A stretch of 64,000 nucleotides of DNA from Odiellus spinosus. Taxonomy: Eukaryota; Arthropoda; Arachnida; Opiliones; Phalangiidae. The stretch is from contig OY987234.1 in assembly GCA_963920705.1 (NCBI GenBank), forward strand, positions 1,736,001 to 1,800,000. Reading direction: 5' to 3'. The position numbers were made by a program, and so were the translations under genes. The notes below the pieces were generated by a model, which did no database searches, was not told the origin of the DNA, and worked only from the letters and a program-made list of their open reading frames with translations. Below, piece after piece: positions 1 to 12,741 of this stretch. The stretch's first letter is position 1. Every line of letters starts with the position of its first letter.

Positions 1-690
1 ACACTTGGGAAATTTGTGGATCTACACTTTGGAAATTTGTGGATCTACACTTGGGAAATTTGTGGATCTACACTTGGGAAATTTGTGGATCTACATTTGG
101 GAAATTTGTGGATCTGCACTTGGGAACTTTGTGGATCTGCACTTGGGAAAATTGTGGATCTGCACTTGGGAAATTTGTGGATCTGCACTTGGGAAATTTG
201 TGGATCTGCACTTGGGAAATTTGTGGATCTACACTTGGGAAATTTGTGGATCTACATTTGGGAAATTTGTGGATCTACATTTGAGAAATTTGTGGATGTG
301 CACTTGGGAAATTTGTGGATCTACACTTGGAAAATTTGTGGATGTGCACTTGGGAAATTTGTGGATCTGCACTTGGGAACTTTGTGGATCTGCACTTGGG
401 AAAATTGTGGATCTGCACTTGGGGAATTTGTGGATCTGCACTTGGGAAATTTGTGGATCTGCACTTGGGAAATTTGTGAATCTGCACTTGGGAAATTTGT
501 GGATCTGCACTTTTGAAATTTGTGGATCTGCACTTGGGAAATTTGTGGATATGCACTTGGCAAATTTGTGGATATGCACTTGGGAAATTTGTGGATCTGC
601 ACATGGGAAATTTTTGGATCCGCACTTGGGAAATTTGTGGATCTGCACTTGGGAAATTTGTGGATCTGCACTTGGGAAATTTGTGGATCT
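1..690 (+). repeat. Left block, B-like monomers before domain A
   Basis: About 30 monomers rich in the G-type (GATCTGCAC). They carry the ordered variants GGATGTGCAC, GGGAACTTTG and GGGAAAATTG, which also typify domain B and parts of domain C. The GATTATC variant that normally precedes this series in domain B is absent. The cassette is present twice (about 115-170 and 335-420). The block ends at base 691, where the first domain A cassette starts, so domain A is flanked on both sides by B-like material. Confidence 0.75.
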
Positions 691-2781
691 GCACATGGGA
701 AATTTGTGAATCTACAATTGGGAAATTTGTGGACCTACATTTGGGAAATTTGTGGATCTACACTTGGGAAATTTGTGGATCTGCACTTGGGAAATTTGTG
801 GATCTACATTTGGGAAATTTGTGGATCTACACTTGGGAAATTTGTGGATCTACACTTGGGAAATTTGTGGATCTACACTTGGGAAATTTGTGGATCTACA
901 TTTGGGAAATTTGTGGATCTACACTTATGAAATTTGTGGATCTACAGTTGGGAAATTTGTGGATCTGCACTTGGGAAATTTGTGGATCTGCACTTGGGAA
1001 ATTTGTGGATCTACACTTGGGAAATTTGTGGATCTACACTTGGGAAATTTGTGGATCTACACTTGGGAAATTTGTGGATCTACACTTGGGAAATTTGTGG
1101 ATCTACACTTGAGAAATTTGTGGATCTACACTTGGGAAATTTTTGGAACTACACTTGGGAAATTTGAGGATCTGCACTTGGGAAATTTTTGGATCTGCAC
1201 TTGGGAAATTTGTGGATCTGCACGTGGGAAATTTGTGGATCTACATTTGGGAAATTTGTGGATCTAAACTTGGGAAATTTGTGGATCTACACTTGGGAAA
1301 TTTGTGGATCTGCACTTGGGAAATTTGTGGATCTACACTTGGGAAATTTGTGGATCTACACTTGGGAAATTTGTGGATCTGCACTTGGGAAATTTGTGGA
1401 TCTGCACTTGGGAAATTTGTGGATCTGCACATGGGAAATTTGTGAATCTACAATTGGGAATTTGTGGACCTACATTTGGGAAATTTGTGGATCTACACTT
1501 GGGAAATTTGTGGATCTGCACTTGGGAAATTTGTGGATCTACATTTGGGAAATTTGTGGATCTACACTTATGAAATTTGTGGATCTACAGTTGGGAAATT
1601 TGTGGATCTGCACTTGGGAAATTTGTGGATCTGCACTTGGGAAATTTTTGGATCTACACTTGGGAAATTTTTGGAACTACACTTGGGAAATTTGAGGATC
1701 TGCACTTGGGAAATTTGTGGATCTGCACTTGGGAAATTTGTGGATCTGCACATGGGAAATTTGTGGATCTACATTTGGGAAATTTGTGGATCTACACTTG
1801 GGAAATTTGTGGATCTACACTTGGGAAATTTGTGGATCTGCACTTGACAAATTTGTGGATCTACACTTGGGAAATTTGTGGATCTACACTTGGGAAATTT
1901 GTGGATCTACACTTGGGAAATTTGTGGATCTACACTTGGGAAATTTGTGGATCTACACTTGGGAAATTTTTGGAAATACACTTGGGCAATTTGAGGATCT
2001 GCACTTGGGAAATTTTTGAATCTGCACTTGGGAAATTTGTGGATCTGCACATGGGAAATTTGTGGATCTACACTTGGGAAATTTGTGGATCTACACTTGG
2101 GAAATTTCTGGATCTACACTTGGGAAACTTGTGGATCTACACTTGGGAAATTTCTGGATCTACACTTGGGAAATTTGTGGATCTGCACTTGGAAAATTTG
2201 TGGATCTGCACATGGGAAATTTGTGAATCTACAATTGGGAATTTGTGGACCTACATTTGGGAAATTTGTGGATCTACACTTGGGAAATTTGTGGATCTGC
2301 ACTTGGGAAATTTGTGGATCTACATTTGGGAAATTTGTGGATCTACACTTATGAAATTTGTGGATCTACAGTTATGAAATTTGTGGATCTGCACTTGGGA
2401 AATTTGTGGATCTGCACTTGGGAAATTTGTGGATCTACACTTGGGAAATTTTTGGAACTACACTTGGGAAATTTGAGGATCTGCACTTGGGAAATTTGTG
2501 GATCTGCACTTGGGAAATTTGTGGATCTGCACATGGGAAATTTGTGGATCTACATTTGGGAAATTTGTGGATCTACACTTGGGAAATTTGTGGATCTACA
2601 CTTGGGAAATTTGTGGATCTGCACTTGGGAAATTTGTGGATCTACACTTGGGAAATTTGTGGATCTACACTTGGGAAATTTGCGGATCTACACTTGGGAA
2701 ATTTGTGGATCTACACTTGGGAAATCTGTGGATCTACACTTGGGAAATTTTTGGAAATACACTTGGGAAATTTGAGGATCT
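691..2781 (+). repeat. Domain A higher-order repeat, copy 1 (2091 bp)
   Basis: First copy of a 2091-bp HOR. It is made of three subunits, each opening with the variant series GCACATGGG, GTGAATCTAC, CAATTGGG, GGACCTACAT: 691-1426 (736 bp), 1427-2207 (781 bp) and 2208-2781 (574 bp). In the second and third subunits the CAATTGGG monomer has lost one A (22 bp, at 1451 and 2232), which explains the lengths 781 = 34x23-1 and 574 = 25x23-1. Other markers are ACTTATGAAAT followed by ACAGTTGGG, TTTTTGGAACTAC and GAGGATCTGC. The copy repeats at offset 2091 from base 2782, with matching rare variants such as GCACGTGGG at about 1220 and 3311 and GGGCAATTTG at 1983 and 4074. Confidence 0.9.
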
Positions 2782-4344
2782 GCACATGGGAAATTTGTGA
2801 ATCTACAATTGGGAAATTTGTGGACCTACATTTGGGAAATTTGTGGATCTACACTTGGGAAATTTGTGGATCTGCACTTGGGAAATTTGTGGATCTACAT
2901 TTGGGAAATTTGTGGATCTACACTTGGGAAATTTGTGGATCTACACTTGGGAAATTTGTGGATCTACACTTGGGAAATTTGTGGATCTACATTTGGGAAA
3001 TTTGTGGATCTACACTTATGAAATTTGTGGATCTACAGTTGGGAAATTTGTGGATCTGCACTTGGGAAATTTGTGGATCTGCACTTGGGAAATTTGTGGA
3101 TCTACACTTGGGAAATTTGTGGATCTACACTTGGGAAATTTGTGGATCTACACTTGGGAAATTTGTGGATCTACACTTGGGAAATTTGTGGATCTACACT
3201 TGAGAAATTTGTGGATCTACACTTGGGAAATTTTTGGAACTACACTTGGGAAATTTGAGGATCTGCACTTGGGAAATTTTTGGATCTGCACTTGGGAAAT
3301 TTGTGAATCTGCACGTGGGAAATTTGTGGATCAACATTTGGGAAATTTGTGGATCTACACTTGGGAAATTTGTGGATCTACACTTGGGAAATTTGTGGAT
3401 CTGCACTTGGGAAATTTGTGGATCTACACTTGGGAAATTTGTGGATCTACACTTGGGAAATTTGTGGATCTGCATTTGGGAAATTTGTGGATCTGCACTT
3501 GGGAAATTTGTGGATCTGCACATGGGAAATTTGTGAATCTACAATTGGGAATTTGTGGACCTACATTTGGGAAATTTGTGGATCTACACTTGGGAAATTT
3601 TTGGATCTGCACTTGGGAAATTTGTGGATCTACATTTGGGAAATTTGTGGATCTACACTTTTGAAATTTGTGGATCTACAGTTGGGAAATTTGTGGATCT
3701 GCACTTGGGAAATTTGTGGATCTGCACTTGGGAAATTTGTGGATCTGCACTTGGGAAATTTGTGGATCTACACTTGGGAAATTTGAGGATCTGCACTTGG
3801 GAAATTTGTGGATCTGCACTTGGGAAATTTGTGGATCTGCACATGGGAAATTTGTGGATCTACATTTGGGAAATTTGTGGATCTACACTTGGGAAATTTG
3901 TGGATCTACACTTGGGAAATTTGTGGATCTGCACTTGGGAAATTTGTGGATCTACACTTGGGAAATTTGTGGATCTACACTTGGGAAATTTGTGGATCTA
4001 CACTTGGGAAATTTGTGGATCTACACTTGGGAAATTTGTGGATCTACACTTGGGAAATTTTTGGAAATACACTTGGGCAATTTGAGGATCTGCACTTGGG
4101 AAATTTTTGAATCTGCACTTGGGAAATTTGTGGATCTGCACTTGGGAAATTTGTGGATCTGCACATGGGAAATTTGTGGATCTACACTTGGGAAATTTGT
4201 GGATCTACACTTGGGAAATTTGTGGATCTACACTTGGGAAATTTCTGGATCTACACTTGGGAAATTTGTGGATCTACACTTGGGAAATTTCTGGATCTAC
4301 ACTTGGGAAATTTGTGGATCTGCACTTGGGAAATTCGTGGATCT
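2782..4344 (+). repeat. Domain A higher-order repeat, copy 2 (two subunits)
   Basis: Second copy of the domain A HOR. Subunit 2782-3517 is 736 bp and matches 691-1426 in length and order of variants. Subunit 3518-4344 is 827 bp and matches 1427-2207 but has gained two monomers (46 bp), one of them near 4110-4135 just before the GCACATGGG monomer. The 22-bp CAATTGGG monomer is conserved at 3542, exactly 2091 bp after its partner at 1451. Small differences (GATCAACAT at about 3331, TTTTGAAAT in place of TTATGAAAT at about 3659) show that the copies have begun to diverge. Confidence 0.88.
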
Positions 4345-5085
4345 GCACATGGGAAATTTGTTAATCTACAATTGGGAATTTGTGGACCTACATTTGGGAA
4401 ATTTGTGGATCTACACTTGGGAAATTTGTGGATCTGCACTTGGGAAATTTGTGGATCTGCACTTGGGAAATTTGAGGATCTACATTTGGGAAATTTGTGG
4501 ATCTACACTTATAAATTTGTGGATCTACAGTTGGGAAATTTGTGGATCTGCACTTGGGAAATTTGTGGATCTGCACTTGGGAAGTTTGTGGATCTACACT
4601 TGGGAAATTTTTGGAACTACACTTGGGAAATTTGAGGATCTGCTTTTGGGAAATTTGTGGATCTGCACTTGGGAAATTTGTGGATCTGCACATGGGAAAT
4701 TTGTGGATCTACATTTGGGAAATTTGTGGATCTACACTTGGGAAATTTGTGGATCTACACTTGGGAAATTTGTGGATCTGCACTTGGGAAATTTGTGGAT
4801 CTACACTTGGGAAATTTGTGGATCTACACTTGGGAAATTTGTGGATCTACACTTGGGAAATTTGTGGATCTACACTTGGGAAATTTGTGGATCTACACTT
4901 GGGAAATTTTTGGAAATACACTTGGGAAATTTGAGGATCTGCACTTGGGAAATTTTTGAATCTGCACTTGGGAAATTTGTGGATCTGCACTTGGGAAATT
5001 TGTGGATCTGCACATGGGAAATTTGTGGATCTAAACTTGGGAAATTTGTGGATCTACACTTGGGAAATTTGTGGATCTGCACTTG
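4345..5085 (+). repeat. Domain A subunit 6, degenerating right end
   Basis: This subunit opens with the same GCACATGGG / CAATTGGG / GGACCTACAT cassette, with its 22-bp CAATTGGG monomer at 4369. It carries a second, private 22-bp monomer at 4505 (ACACTTATAAATTTG), where the other subunits have TTATGAAAT. Its right part repeats 3808-4110 at a spacing of 849 bp (37x23 less two deletions). The typical domain A variants stop at about 5085. Confidence 0.8.
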
Positions 5086-5240
5086 GGAAATTTGTTGATC
5101 TACATTTGGGAAATTTCGGGATCTACACTTGGGAAATTTGTGGATCTGCGCTTGGGAAATTTGTGGACCTGCACTTGGGAAATTTGTGGATCTGCACTTG
5201 TAAAATTTGTGGATCTACACTTGGGAAATTTGAAGATCTA
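5086..5240 (+). repeat. Domain A/B junction with clustered private variants
   Basis: About seven monomers with an unusual density of variants that are rare or unique in the window: AATTTCGGGATC (about 5112), GCGCTTGGG (about 5149), GGACCTGC, ACTTGTAAAAT (about 5196) and GAAGATCTAC (about 5231). The last contains AGATCT, where nearly every other monomer has GGATCT. The block lies exactly where the domain A markers end and the domain B markers start. Confidence 0.7.
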
Positions 5241-6904
5241 CATTTGGGAAATTTGTGGATCTACACTTGGGAAATTTGTGGATCTACACTTGGGAAATTT
5301 GTGGATCTACACTTGGGAAATTTGTGGATCTACATTTGGGAAATTTGTGGATCTACACTTGGGAAATTTGTGGATCTACACTTTGGAAATTTGTGGATCT
5401 ACACTTGGGAAATTTGTGGGTCTACACTTGGGAAATTTGTGGATCTACACTTGGGAAATTTGTGGATCTACACTTGGGGAATTTGTGGATCTACACTTGG
5501 GAAATTTGGTGATCTACACTTGGGAAATTTGTGGATCTACATTTTTGAAATTTGTGGATCTACACTTGGGAAATTTGTGGATCTACACTTGGGAAATTTG
5601 TGGATCTGCACTTGGGAAATTTTTTGATCTGTACTTGGGAAATTTGTGGATCTGCATTGGAAAATTTGTGGATCTACACTTAGGAAATTTGTGGATCTAC
5701 ATTTGGGAAATTTGTGGATCTACACTTGGGAAATTTGTGGATCTACACTTGGGAAATATGTGGATCTACACTTGGGAAATTTGTGGATCTACACTTGGGA
5801 AATTTGATTATCTGCACTTGGAAAATTTGTGGATGTGCACTTGGGAAATTTGTGGATCTGCACTTGGGAACTTTGTGGATCTGCACTTGGGAAAATTGTG
5901 GATCTGCACTTGGGAAATTTGTGGATCTGCACTTTTGAAATTTGTGGATCTACACTTGGGAAATTTGTGGATCTACACTTAAGAAATTTGTGGATCTGCA
6001 CTTGGGAAATTTGTTGATCTACACTTGGGAAATTTGTGGATCTACACTTGGGAAATTTGTGGATCTGCACTTGGGAAATATGTGGATCTGCTCTTGGGAA
6101 ATTTGTGGATCTGCATTGGAAAATTTGTGGATCTACACTTGGGAAATTTGTGGATCTACACTTGGGAAATTTGGTGATCTACACTTGGGAAATTTGATTA
6201 TCTGCACTTGGAAAATTTGTGGATGTGCACTTGGGAAATTTGTGGATCTGCACTTGGGAACTTTGTGGATCTGCACTTGGGAAAATTGTGGATCTGCACT
6301 TGGCAAATTTGTGAATCTGCACTTGGGAAATTTGTGGATCTGCACTCGGGAAATTTGTGGATCTGCACTTGGGAAATTTGTGGATCTGCACTTTTGAAAT
6401 TTGTGGATCTGCACATGGGAAATTTGTGGATCTACAGTTGGGAAATTTGTGGACCTACATTTGGGAAATTTGTGGATCTACACTTGGGAAATTTTTGGAT
6501 CTGCACTTGGGAAATTTGTGGATCTACACTTGGGAAATTTGTGGATCTACATTTGGGAAATTTTAGGATCTACACTTGGGAAATTTGTGGATCTACACTT
6601 GGGAAATTTGTGGATCTGCACTTGGGAAATTTGTGGATCTGCACTTGGGAAATTTGTGGATCTGCACTTGGGAAATATGTGGATCTACACTAGGGAAATT
6701 TGTGGATCTACACTAGGGAAATTTGATTATCTGCACTTGGAAAATTTGTGGATGTGCACTTGGGAAATTTGTGGATCTGCACTTGGGAACTTTGTGGATC
6801 TACACTTGGGAAATTTGTGGATCTACATTTGGGAAATTTGTGGATCTACACTTGGGAAATTTGTGGATCTGCACTTGGGAAATTTGTTGATCTACATTTG
6901 GGAA

Positions 6905-7846
6905 ATTTGTGGATCTACACTTGGGAAATTTGTGGATCTACACTTGGGAAATTTGTGGATCTGCGCTTGGGAAATTTGTGGATCTGCGCTTGGGAAATTT
7001 GTGGATCTGCACTTGGGAAATTTGTGGATCTGCACTTGGAAAATTTGGTGATCTACACTTGGGAAATTTGTGGATCTACACTTGGGAAATTTGTGGATCT
7101 ACACTTGGGAAATTTGTGGATCTACATTTGGGAAATTTGTGGATCTACACTTGGGAAATTTGTGGATCTACACTTGGGAAATTTGTGGATCTACACTTGG
7201 GAAATTTGTGGGTCTACACTTGGGAAATTTGTGGATCTACACTTGGGAAATTTGTGGATCTACACTTGGGCAATTTGTGGATCTACACTTGGGAAATTTG
7301 GTGATCTACACTTGGGAAATTTGTGGATCTACATTTGGGAAATTTGTGGATCTACACTTGGGAAATTTGTGGATCTACATTTGGGAAATTTGTGGATCTG
7401 CACTTGGGAAATTTTTTGATCTGTACTTGGGAAATTTGTGGATCTGCATTGGAAAATTTGTGGATCTACACTTGGGAAATTTGTGGATCTACACTTGGGA
7501 AATTTGGTGATCTACACTTGGGAAATTTTTGGATCTACACTTGGGAAATTTGATTATCTGCACTTGGAAAATTTGAGGATCTGCACTTGGGAAATTTGTG
7601 GATCTGCACTTGGGAACTTTGTGGATCTGCACTTGGGAAAATTGTGGATCTGCACTTGGCAAATTTGTGGATCTGCACTTGGGAAATTTGTGGATCTACA
7701 CTTGGGAAATTTGTGGATCTACATTTGGGAAATTTGTGGATCTACACTTGGGAAATTTGTGGATCTGCACTTGGGAAATTTGTTGATCTGCACTTGGGAA
7801 ATTTGTGGATCTACATTTGGGAAATTTGTGGATCTACACTTGGGAA
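6905..7846 (+). repeat. 942-bp tandem duplication, copy 1
   Basis: This repeats in order at offset 942 (41x23-1). Matched pairs include the double GCGCTTGGG at about 6963/7881 (shared type, not exact partners), GTGGGTCTAC at about 7210/8152, TTTTTTGATCTGTAC, and the 22-bp GCATTGG monomer at 7447 and 8389. Edges were placed by eye. Confidence 0.75.
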
Positions 7847-9080
7847 ATTTGTGGATCTACACTTGGGAAATTTGTGGATCTGCGCTTGGGAAATTTGTGG
7901 ATCTGCGCTTGGGAAATTTGTGGATCTGCACTTGGGAAATTTGTGGATCTGCACTTGGAAAATTTGGTGATCTACACTTGGGAAATTTGTGGATCTACAC
8001 TTGGGAAATTTGTGGATCTACACTTGGGAAATTTGTGGATCTACACTTTGGAAATTTGTGGATCTACATTTGGGAAATTTGTGGATCTACACTTGGGAAA
8101 TTTGTGGATCTACACTTGGGAAATTTGTGGATCTACACTTGGGAAATTTGTGGGTCTACACTTGGGAAATTTGTGGATCTACACTTGGGAAATTTGTGGA
8201 TCTACACTTGGGCAATTTGTGGATCTACACTTGGGAAATTTGGTGATCTACACTTGGGAAATTTGTGGATCTACATTTGGGAAATTTGTGGATCTACACT
8301 TGGGAAATTTGTGGATCTACATTTGGGAAATTTGTGGATCTGCACTTGGGAAATTTTTTGATCTGTACTTGGGAAATTTGTGGATCTGCATTGGAAAATT
8401 TGTGGATCTACACTTGGGAAATTTGTGGATCTACACTTGGGAAATTTGGTGATCTACACTTGGGAAATTTGTGGATCTACACTTGGGAAATTTGATTATC
8501 TGCACTTGGAAAATTTGAGGATCTGCACTTGGGAAATTTGTGGATCTGCACTTGGGAACTTTGTGGATCTGCACTTGGGAAAATTGTGGATCTGCACTTG
8601 GCAAATTTGTGGATCTGCACTTGGGAAATTTGTGGATCTACACTTGGGAAATTTGTGGATCTACATTTGGGAAATTTGTGGATCTACACTTGGGAAATTT
8701 GTGGATCTGCACTTGGGAAATTTGTTGATCTGCACTTGGGAAATTTGTGGATCTACATTTGGGAAATTTGTGGATCTACACTTGGGAAATTTTTGGATCT
8801 GCACTTGGGAAATATGTGGATCTACACTTGGGAAATTTGTTTATCTACACTTGGGAAGTTTGATTATCTGCACTTGGAAAATTTCTGGATGTGCACTTGG
8901 GAAATTTGTGGATCTGCACTTGGGAATTTTGTGGATCTGCACTTGGGAAAATTGTGGATCTGCACTTGGCAAATTTGTGGATCTGCACTTGGGAAATTTG
9001 TGGATCTACACTTGGGAAATTTGTGGATCTACATTTGGGAAATTTGTGGATCTACACTTGGGAAATTTGTGGATCTGCAC
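7447..9080 (+). repeat. 2114-bp-spaced duplication in domain B, copy 1
   Basis: Bases 7447-9080 are collinear with 9561-11194 at a spacing of 2114 bp (92x23-2, with two 22-bp monomers in the interval). Both copies hold two GCATTGG monomers 942 bp apart. Both also hold the series GTTTATCTAC, GGGAAGTTTG, GATTATC, TTTCTGGATGTGC and GGGAATTTTG. This block overlaps the 942-bp duplication, so the 942-bp pair arose first and was then copied as part of a larger unit. Confidence 0.78.
7847..8788 (+). repeat. 942-bp tandem duplication, copy 2
   Basis: Direct partner of the preceding block. It starts to differ near 8790, where a TTTTTGGATCTGC monomer and a GGGAAGTTTG monomer follow that are not in copy 1. 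A small private difference inside is ACACTTTGGAAAT at about 8043. Confidence 0.75.
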
Positions 9081-9560
9081 TTAGGAAATTTGTTGATCTA
9101 CATTTGGGAAATTTGTGGATCTACACTTGGGAAATTTGTGGATCTACACTTGGGAAATTTGTGGATCTGCGCTTGGGAAATTTGTGGATCTGCACTTGGG
9201 AAATTTGTGGATCTGCACTTGGAAAATTTGTGGATCTACACTTGGGAAATTTGTGGATCTACATTTGGGAAATTTGTGGATCTACACTTGGGAAATTTGT
9301 GGATCTACACTTGGGAAATTTGTGGATCTACACTTGGGAAATTTGTGGATCTACATTTGGGAAATTTGTGGATCTACACTTGGGAAATTTGTGGATCTAC
9401 ACTTGGGAAATTTGTGGATCTACACTTGGGAAATTTGTGGTTCTACACTTGGGAAATTTGTGGATCTACACTTGGGAAATTTGTGGATCTACACTTGGGA
9501 AATTTGTGGATCTACACTTGGGAAATTTGGTGATCTACACTTGGGAAATTTGTGGATCTA

Positions 9561-11194
9561 CATTGGAAAATTTGTGGATCTACACTTGGGAAATTTGTGG
9601 ATCTACACTTGGGAAATTTGGTGATCTACACTTGGGAAATTTGTGGATCTACACTTGGGAAATTTGATTATCTGCACTTGGAAAATTTGAGGATCTGCAC
9701 TTGGGAAATTTGTGGATCTGCACTTGGGAACTTTGTGGATCTGCACTTGGGAAAATTGTGGATCTGCACTTGGCAAATTTGTGGATCTGCACTTGGGAAA
9801 TTTGTGGATCTACACTTGGGAAATTTGTGGATCTAAATTTGGGAAATTTGTGGATCTACACTTGGGAAATTTGTGGATCTGCACTTGGGAAATTTGTTGA
9901 TCTGCACTTGGGAAATTTGTGGATCTACATTTGGGAAATTTGTGGATCTACACTTGGGAAATTTGTGGATCTACACTTGGGAAATTTGTGGATCTGCGCT
10001 TGGGAAATTTGTGGATCTGCGCTTGGGAAATTTGTGGATCTGCACTTGGGAAATTTGTGGATCTGCACTTATAAAATTTGGTGATCTACACTTGGGAAAT
10101 TTGTGGATCTACACTTGGGAAATTTGTGGATCTACACTTGGGAAATTTGTGGATCTACACTTGGGAAATTTGTGGATCTACATTTGGGAAATTTGTGGAT
10201 CTACACTTGGGAAATTTGTGGATCTACACTTGGGAAATTTGTGGATCTACACTTGGGAAATTTGTGGGTCTACACTTGGGAAATTTGTGGATCTACACTT
10301 GGGAAATTTGTGGATCTACACTTGGGCAATTTGTGGATCTACACTTGGGAAATTTGGTGATCTACACTTGGGAAATTTGTGGATCTACATTTGGGAAATT
10401 TGTGGATCTACACTTGGGAAATTTGTGGATCTACATTTGGGAAATTTGTGGATCTGCACTTGGGAAATTTTTTGATCTGTACTTGGGAAATTTGTGGATC
10501 TGCATTGGAAAATTTGTGGATCTACACTTGGGAAATTTGTGGATCTACACTTGGGAAATTTGGTGATCTACACTTGGGAAATTTGTGGATCTACACTTGG
10601 GAAATTTGATTATCTGCACTTGGAAAATTTGAGGATCTGCACTTGGGAAATTTGTGGATCTGCACTTGGGAACTTTGTGGATCTGCACTTGGGAAAATTG
10701 TGGATCTGCACTTGGCAAATTTGTGGATCTGCACTTGGGAAATTTGTGGATCTACACTTGGGAAATTTGTGGATCTACATTTGGGAAATTTGTGGATCTA
10801 CACTTGGGAAATTTGTGGATCTGCACTTGGGAAATTTGTTGATCTGCACTTGGGAAATTTGTGGATCTACATTTGGGAAATTTGTGGATCTACACTTGGG
10901 AAATTTTTGGATCTGCACTTGGGAAATATGTGGATCTACACTTGGGAAATTTGTTTATCTACACTTGGGAAGTTTGATTATCTGCACTTGGAAAATTTCT
11001 GGATGTGCACTTGGGAAATTTGTGGATCTGCACTTGGGAATTTTGTGGATCTGCACTTGGGAAAATTGTGGATCTGCACTTGGCAAATTTGTGGATCTGC
11101 ACTTGGGAAATTTGTGGATCTACACTTGGGAAATTTGTGGATCTACATTTGGGAAATTTGTGGATCTACACTTGGGAAATTTGTGGATCTTCAC
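9561..11194 (+). repeat. 2114-bp-spaced duplication in domain B, copy 2
   Basis: Partner of 7447-9080. Private changes include ACTTATAAAATTTGG at about 10070 and AAATTTGGG preceded by CTA at about 9835. The first GCATTGG-class monomer of this copy reads ACATTGG (9561), the only A-type member of the class. Similarity ends near 11190 at a GATCTTCAC monomer. Confidence 0.78.
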
Positions 11195-11270
11195 TTGGGA
11201 AATTTGTGGATCTGCGCTTGGGAAATTTGTGGATCTGCGCTTGGGAAATTTGTGGATCTGCACTTGGGAA
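9955..11270 (+). repeat. 1471-bp-spaced duplication, copy 1
   Basis: Collinear with 11426-12741 at offset 1471 (64x23-1). Exact marker pairs are the 22-bp GCATTGG monomer at 10503 and 11974, the GATCTTCAC monomer at 11187 and 12658, and the GCATGTG-flanked series after GATTATC. It overlaps the 2114-bp pair, showing successive overlapping duplication events. Confidence 0.77.
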
Positions 11271-11425
11271 ATTTGTGGATCTGCGCTTGGGAAATTTGTG
11301 GATCTACATTTGGGAAATTTGTGGATCTACACTTGGGAAATTTGTGGATCTACACTTGGGAAATTTGTGGATCTACACTTGGGAAATTTGTGGGTCTACA
11401 CTTGGGAAATTTGTGGATCTACACT

Positions 11426-12741
11426 TGGGAAATTTGTGGATCTACACTTGGGAAATTTGTGGATCTGCGCTTGGGAAATTTGTGGATCTGCGCTTGGGAA
11501 ATTTGTGGATCTGCACTTGGGAAATTTGTGGATCTGCACTTGGAAAATTTGGTGATCTACACTTGGGAAATTTGTGGATCTACACTTGGGAAATTTGTGG
11601 ATCTACACTTGGGAAATTTGTGGATCTACACTTGGGAAATTTGTGGATCTACATTTGGGAAATTTGTGGATCTACACTTGGGAAATTTGTGGATCTACAC
11701 TTGGGAAATTTGTGGATCTACACTTGGGAAATTTGTGGGTCTACACTTGGGAAATTTGTGGATCTACACTTGGGAAATTTGTGGATCTACACTTGGGCAA
11801 TTTGTGGATCTACACTTGGGAAATTTGGTGATCTACACTTGGGAAATTTGTGGATCTACATTTGGGAAATTTGTGGATCTACACTTGGGAAATTTGTGGA
11901 TCTACATTTGGGAAATTTGTGGATCTGCACTTGGGAAATTTTTTGATCTGTACTTGGGAAATTTGTGGATCTGCATTGGAAAATTTGTGGATCTACACTT
12001 GGGAAATTTGTGGATCTACACTTGGGAAATTTGGTGATCTACACTTGGGAAATTTGTGGATCTACACTTGGGAAATTTGATTATCTGCACTTGGAAAATT
12101 TGAGGATCTGCACTTGGGAAATTTGTGGATCTGCACTTGGGAACTTTGTGGATCTGCACTTGGGAAAATTGTGGATCTGCACTTGGCAAATTTGTGGATG
12201 TGCACTTGGGAAATTTGTGGATCTACACTTGGGAAATTTGTGGATCTACATTTGGGAAATTTGTGGATCTACACTTGGGAAATTTGTGGATCTGCACTTG
12301 GGAAATTTGTTGATCTGCACTTGGGAAATTTGTGGATCTACATTTGGGAAATTTGTGGATCTACACTTGGGAAATTTTTGGATCTGCACTTGGGAAATAT
12401 GTGGATCTACACTTGGGAAATTTGTTTATCTACACTTGGGAAGTTTGATTATCTGCACTTGGAAAATTTCTGGATGTGCACTTGGGAAATTTGTGGATCT
12501 GCACTTGGGAATTTTGTGGATCTGCACTTGGGAAAATTGTGGATCTGCACTTGGCAAATTTGTGGATCTGCACTTGGGAAATTTGTGGATCTACACTTGG
12601 GAAATTTGTGGATCTACATTTGGGAAATTTGTGGATCTACACTTGGGAAATTTGTGGATCTTCACTTGGGAAATTTGTGGATCTGCGCTTGGGAAATTTG
12701 TGGATCTGCACTTGGGAAATTTGTGGATCTGCACTTGGAAA
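11426..12741 (+). repeat. 1471-bp-spaced duplication, copy 2
   Basis: Partner of 9955-11270. One private change is GGATGTGCAC at about 12197, where copy 1 has GGATCTGCAC. The following sequence to 14109 continues as domain B units (1218 and 918 bp between GCATTGG monomers), with a private 22-bp monomer ACACTTTGAAATT at 13558. Confidence 0.77.

Noticed and set aside
616-621. GGATCC sites at 616, 48310 and 50242 as cloning junctions
   Set aside because: Each is a single-base variant of the regular GGATCT in an intact monomer, and the latter two lie in paired duplicates. There is no vector-like sequence nearby.
229-696. Antisense open frame with a repeated Cys/Pro peptide
   Set aside because: It opens only because G-type monomers remove the TAG that A-type monomers supply. 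It is periodic like the sense frames and has no gene features.
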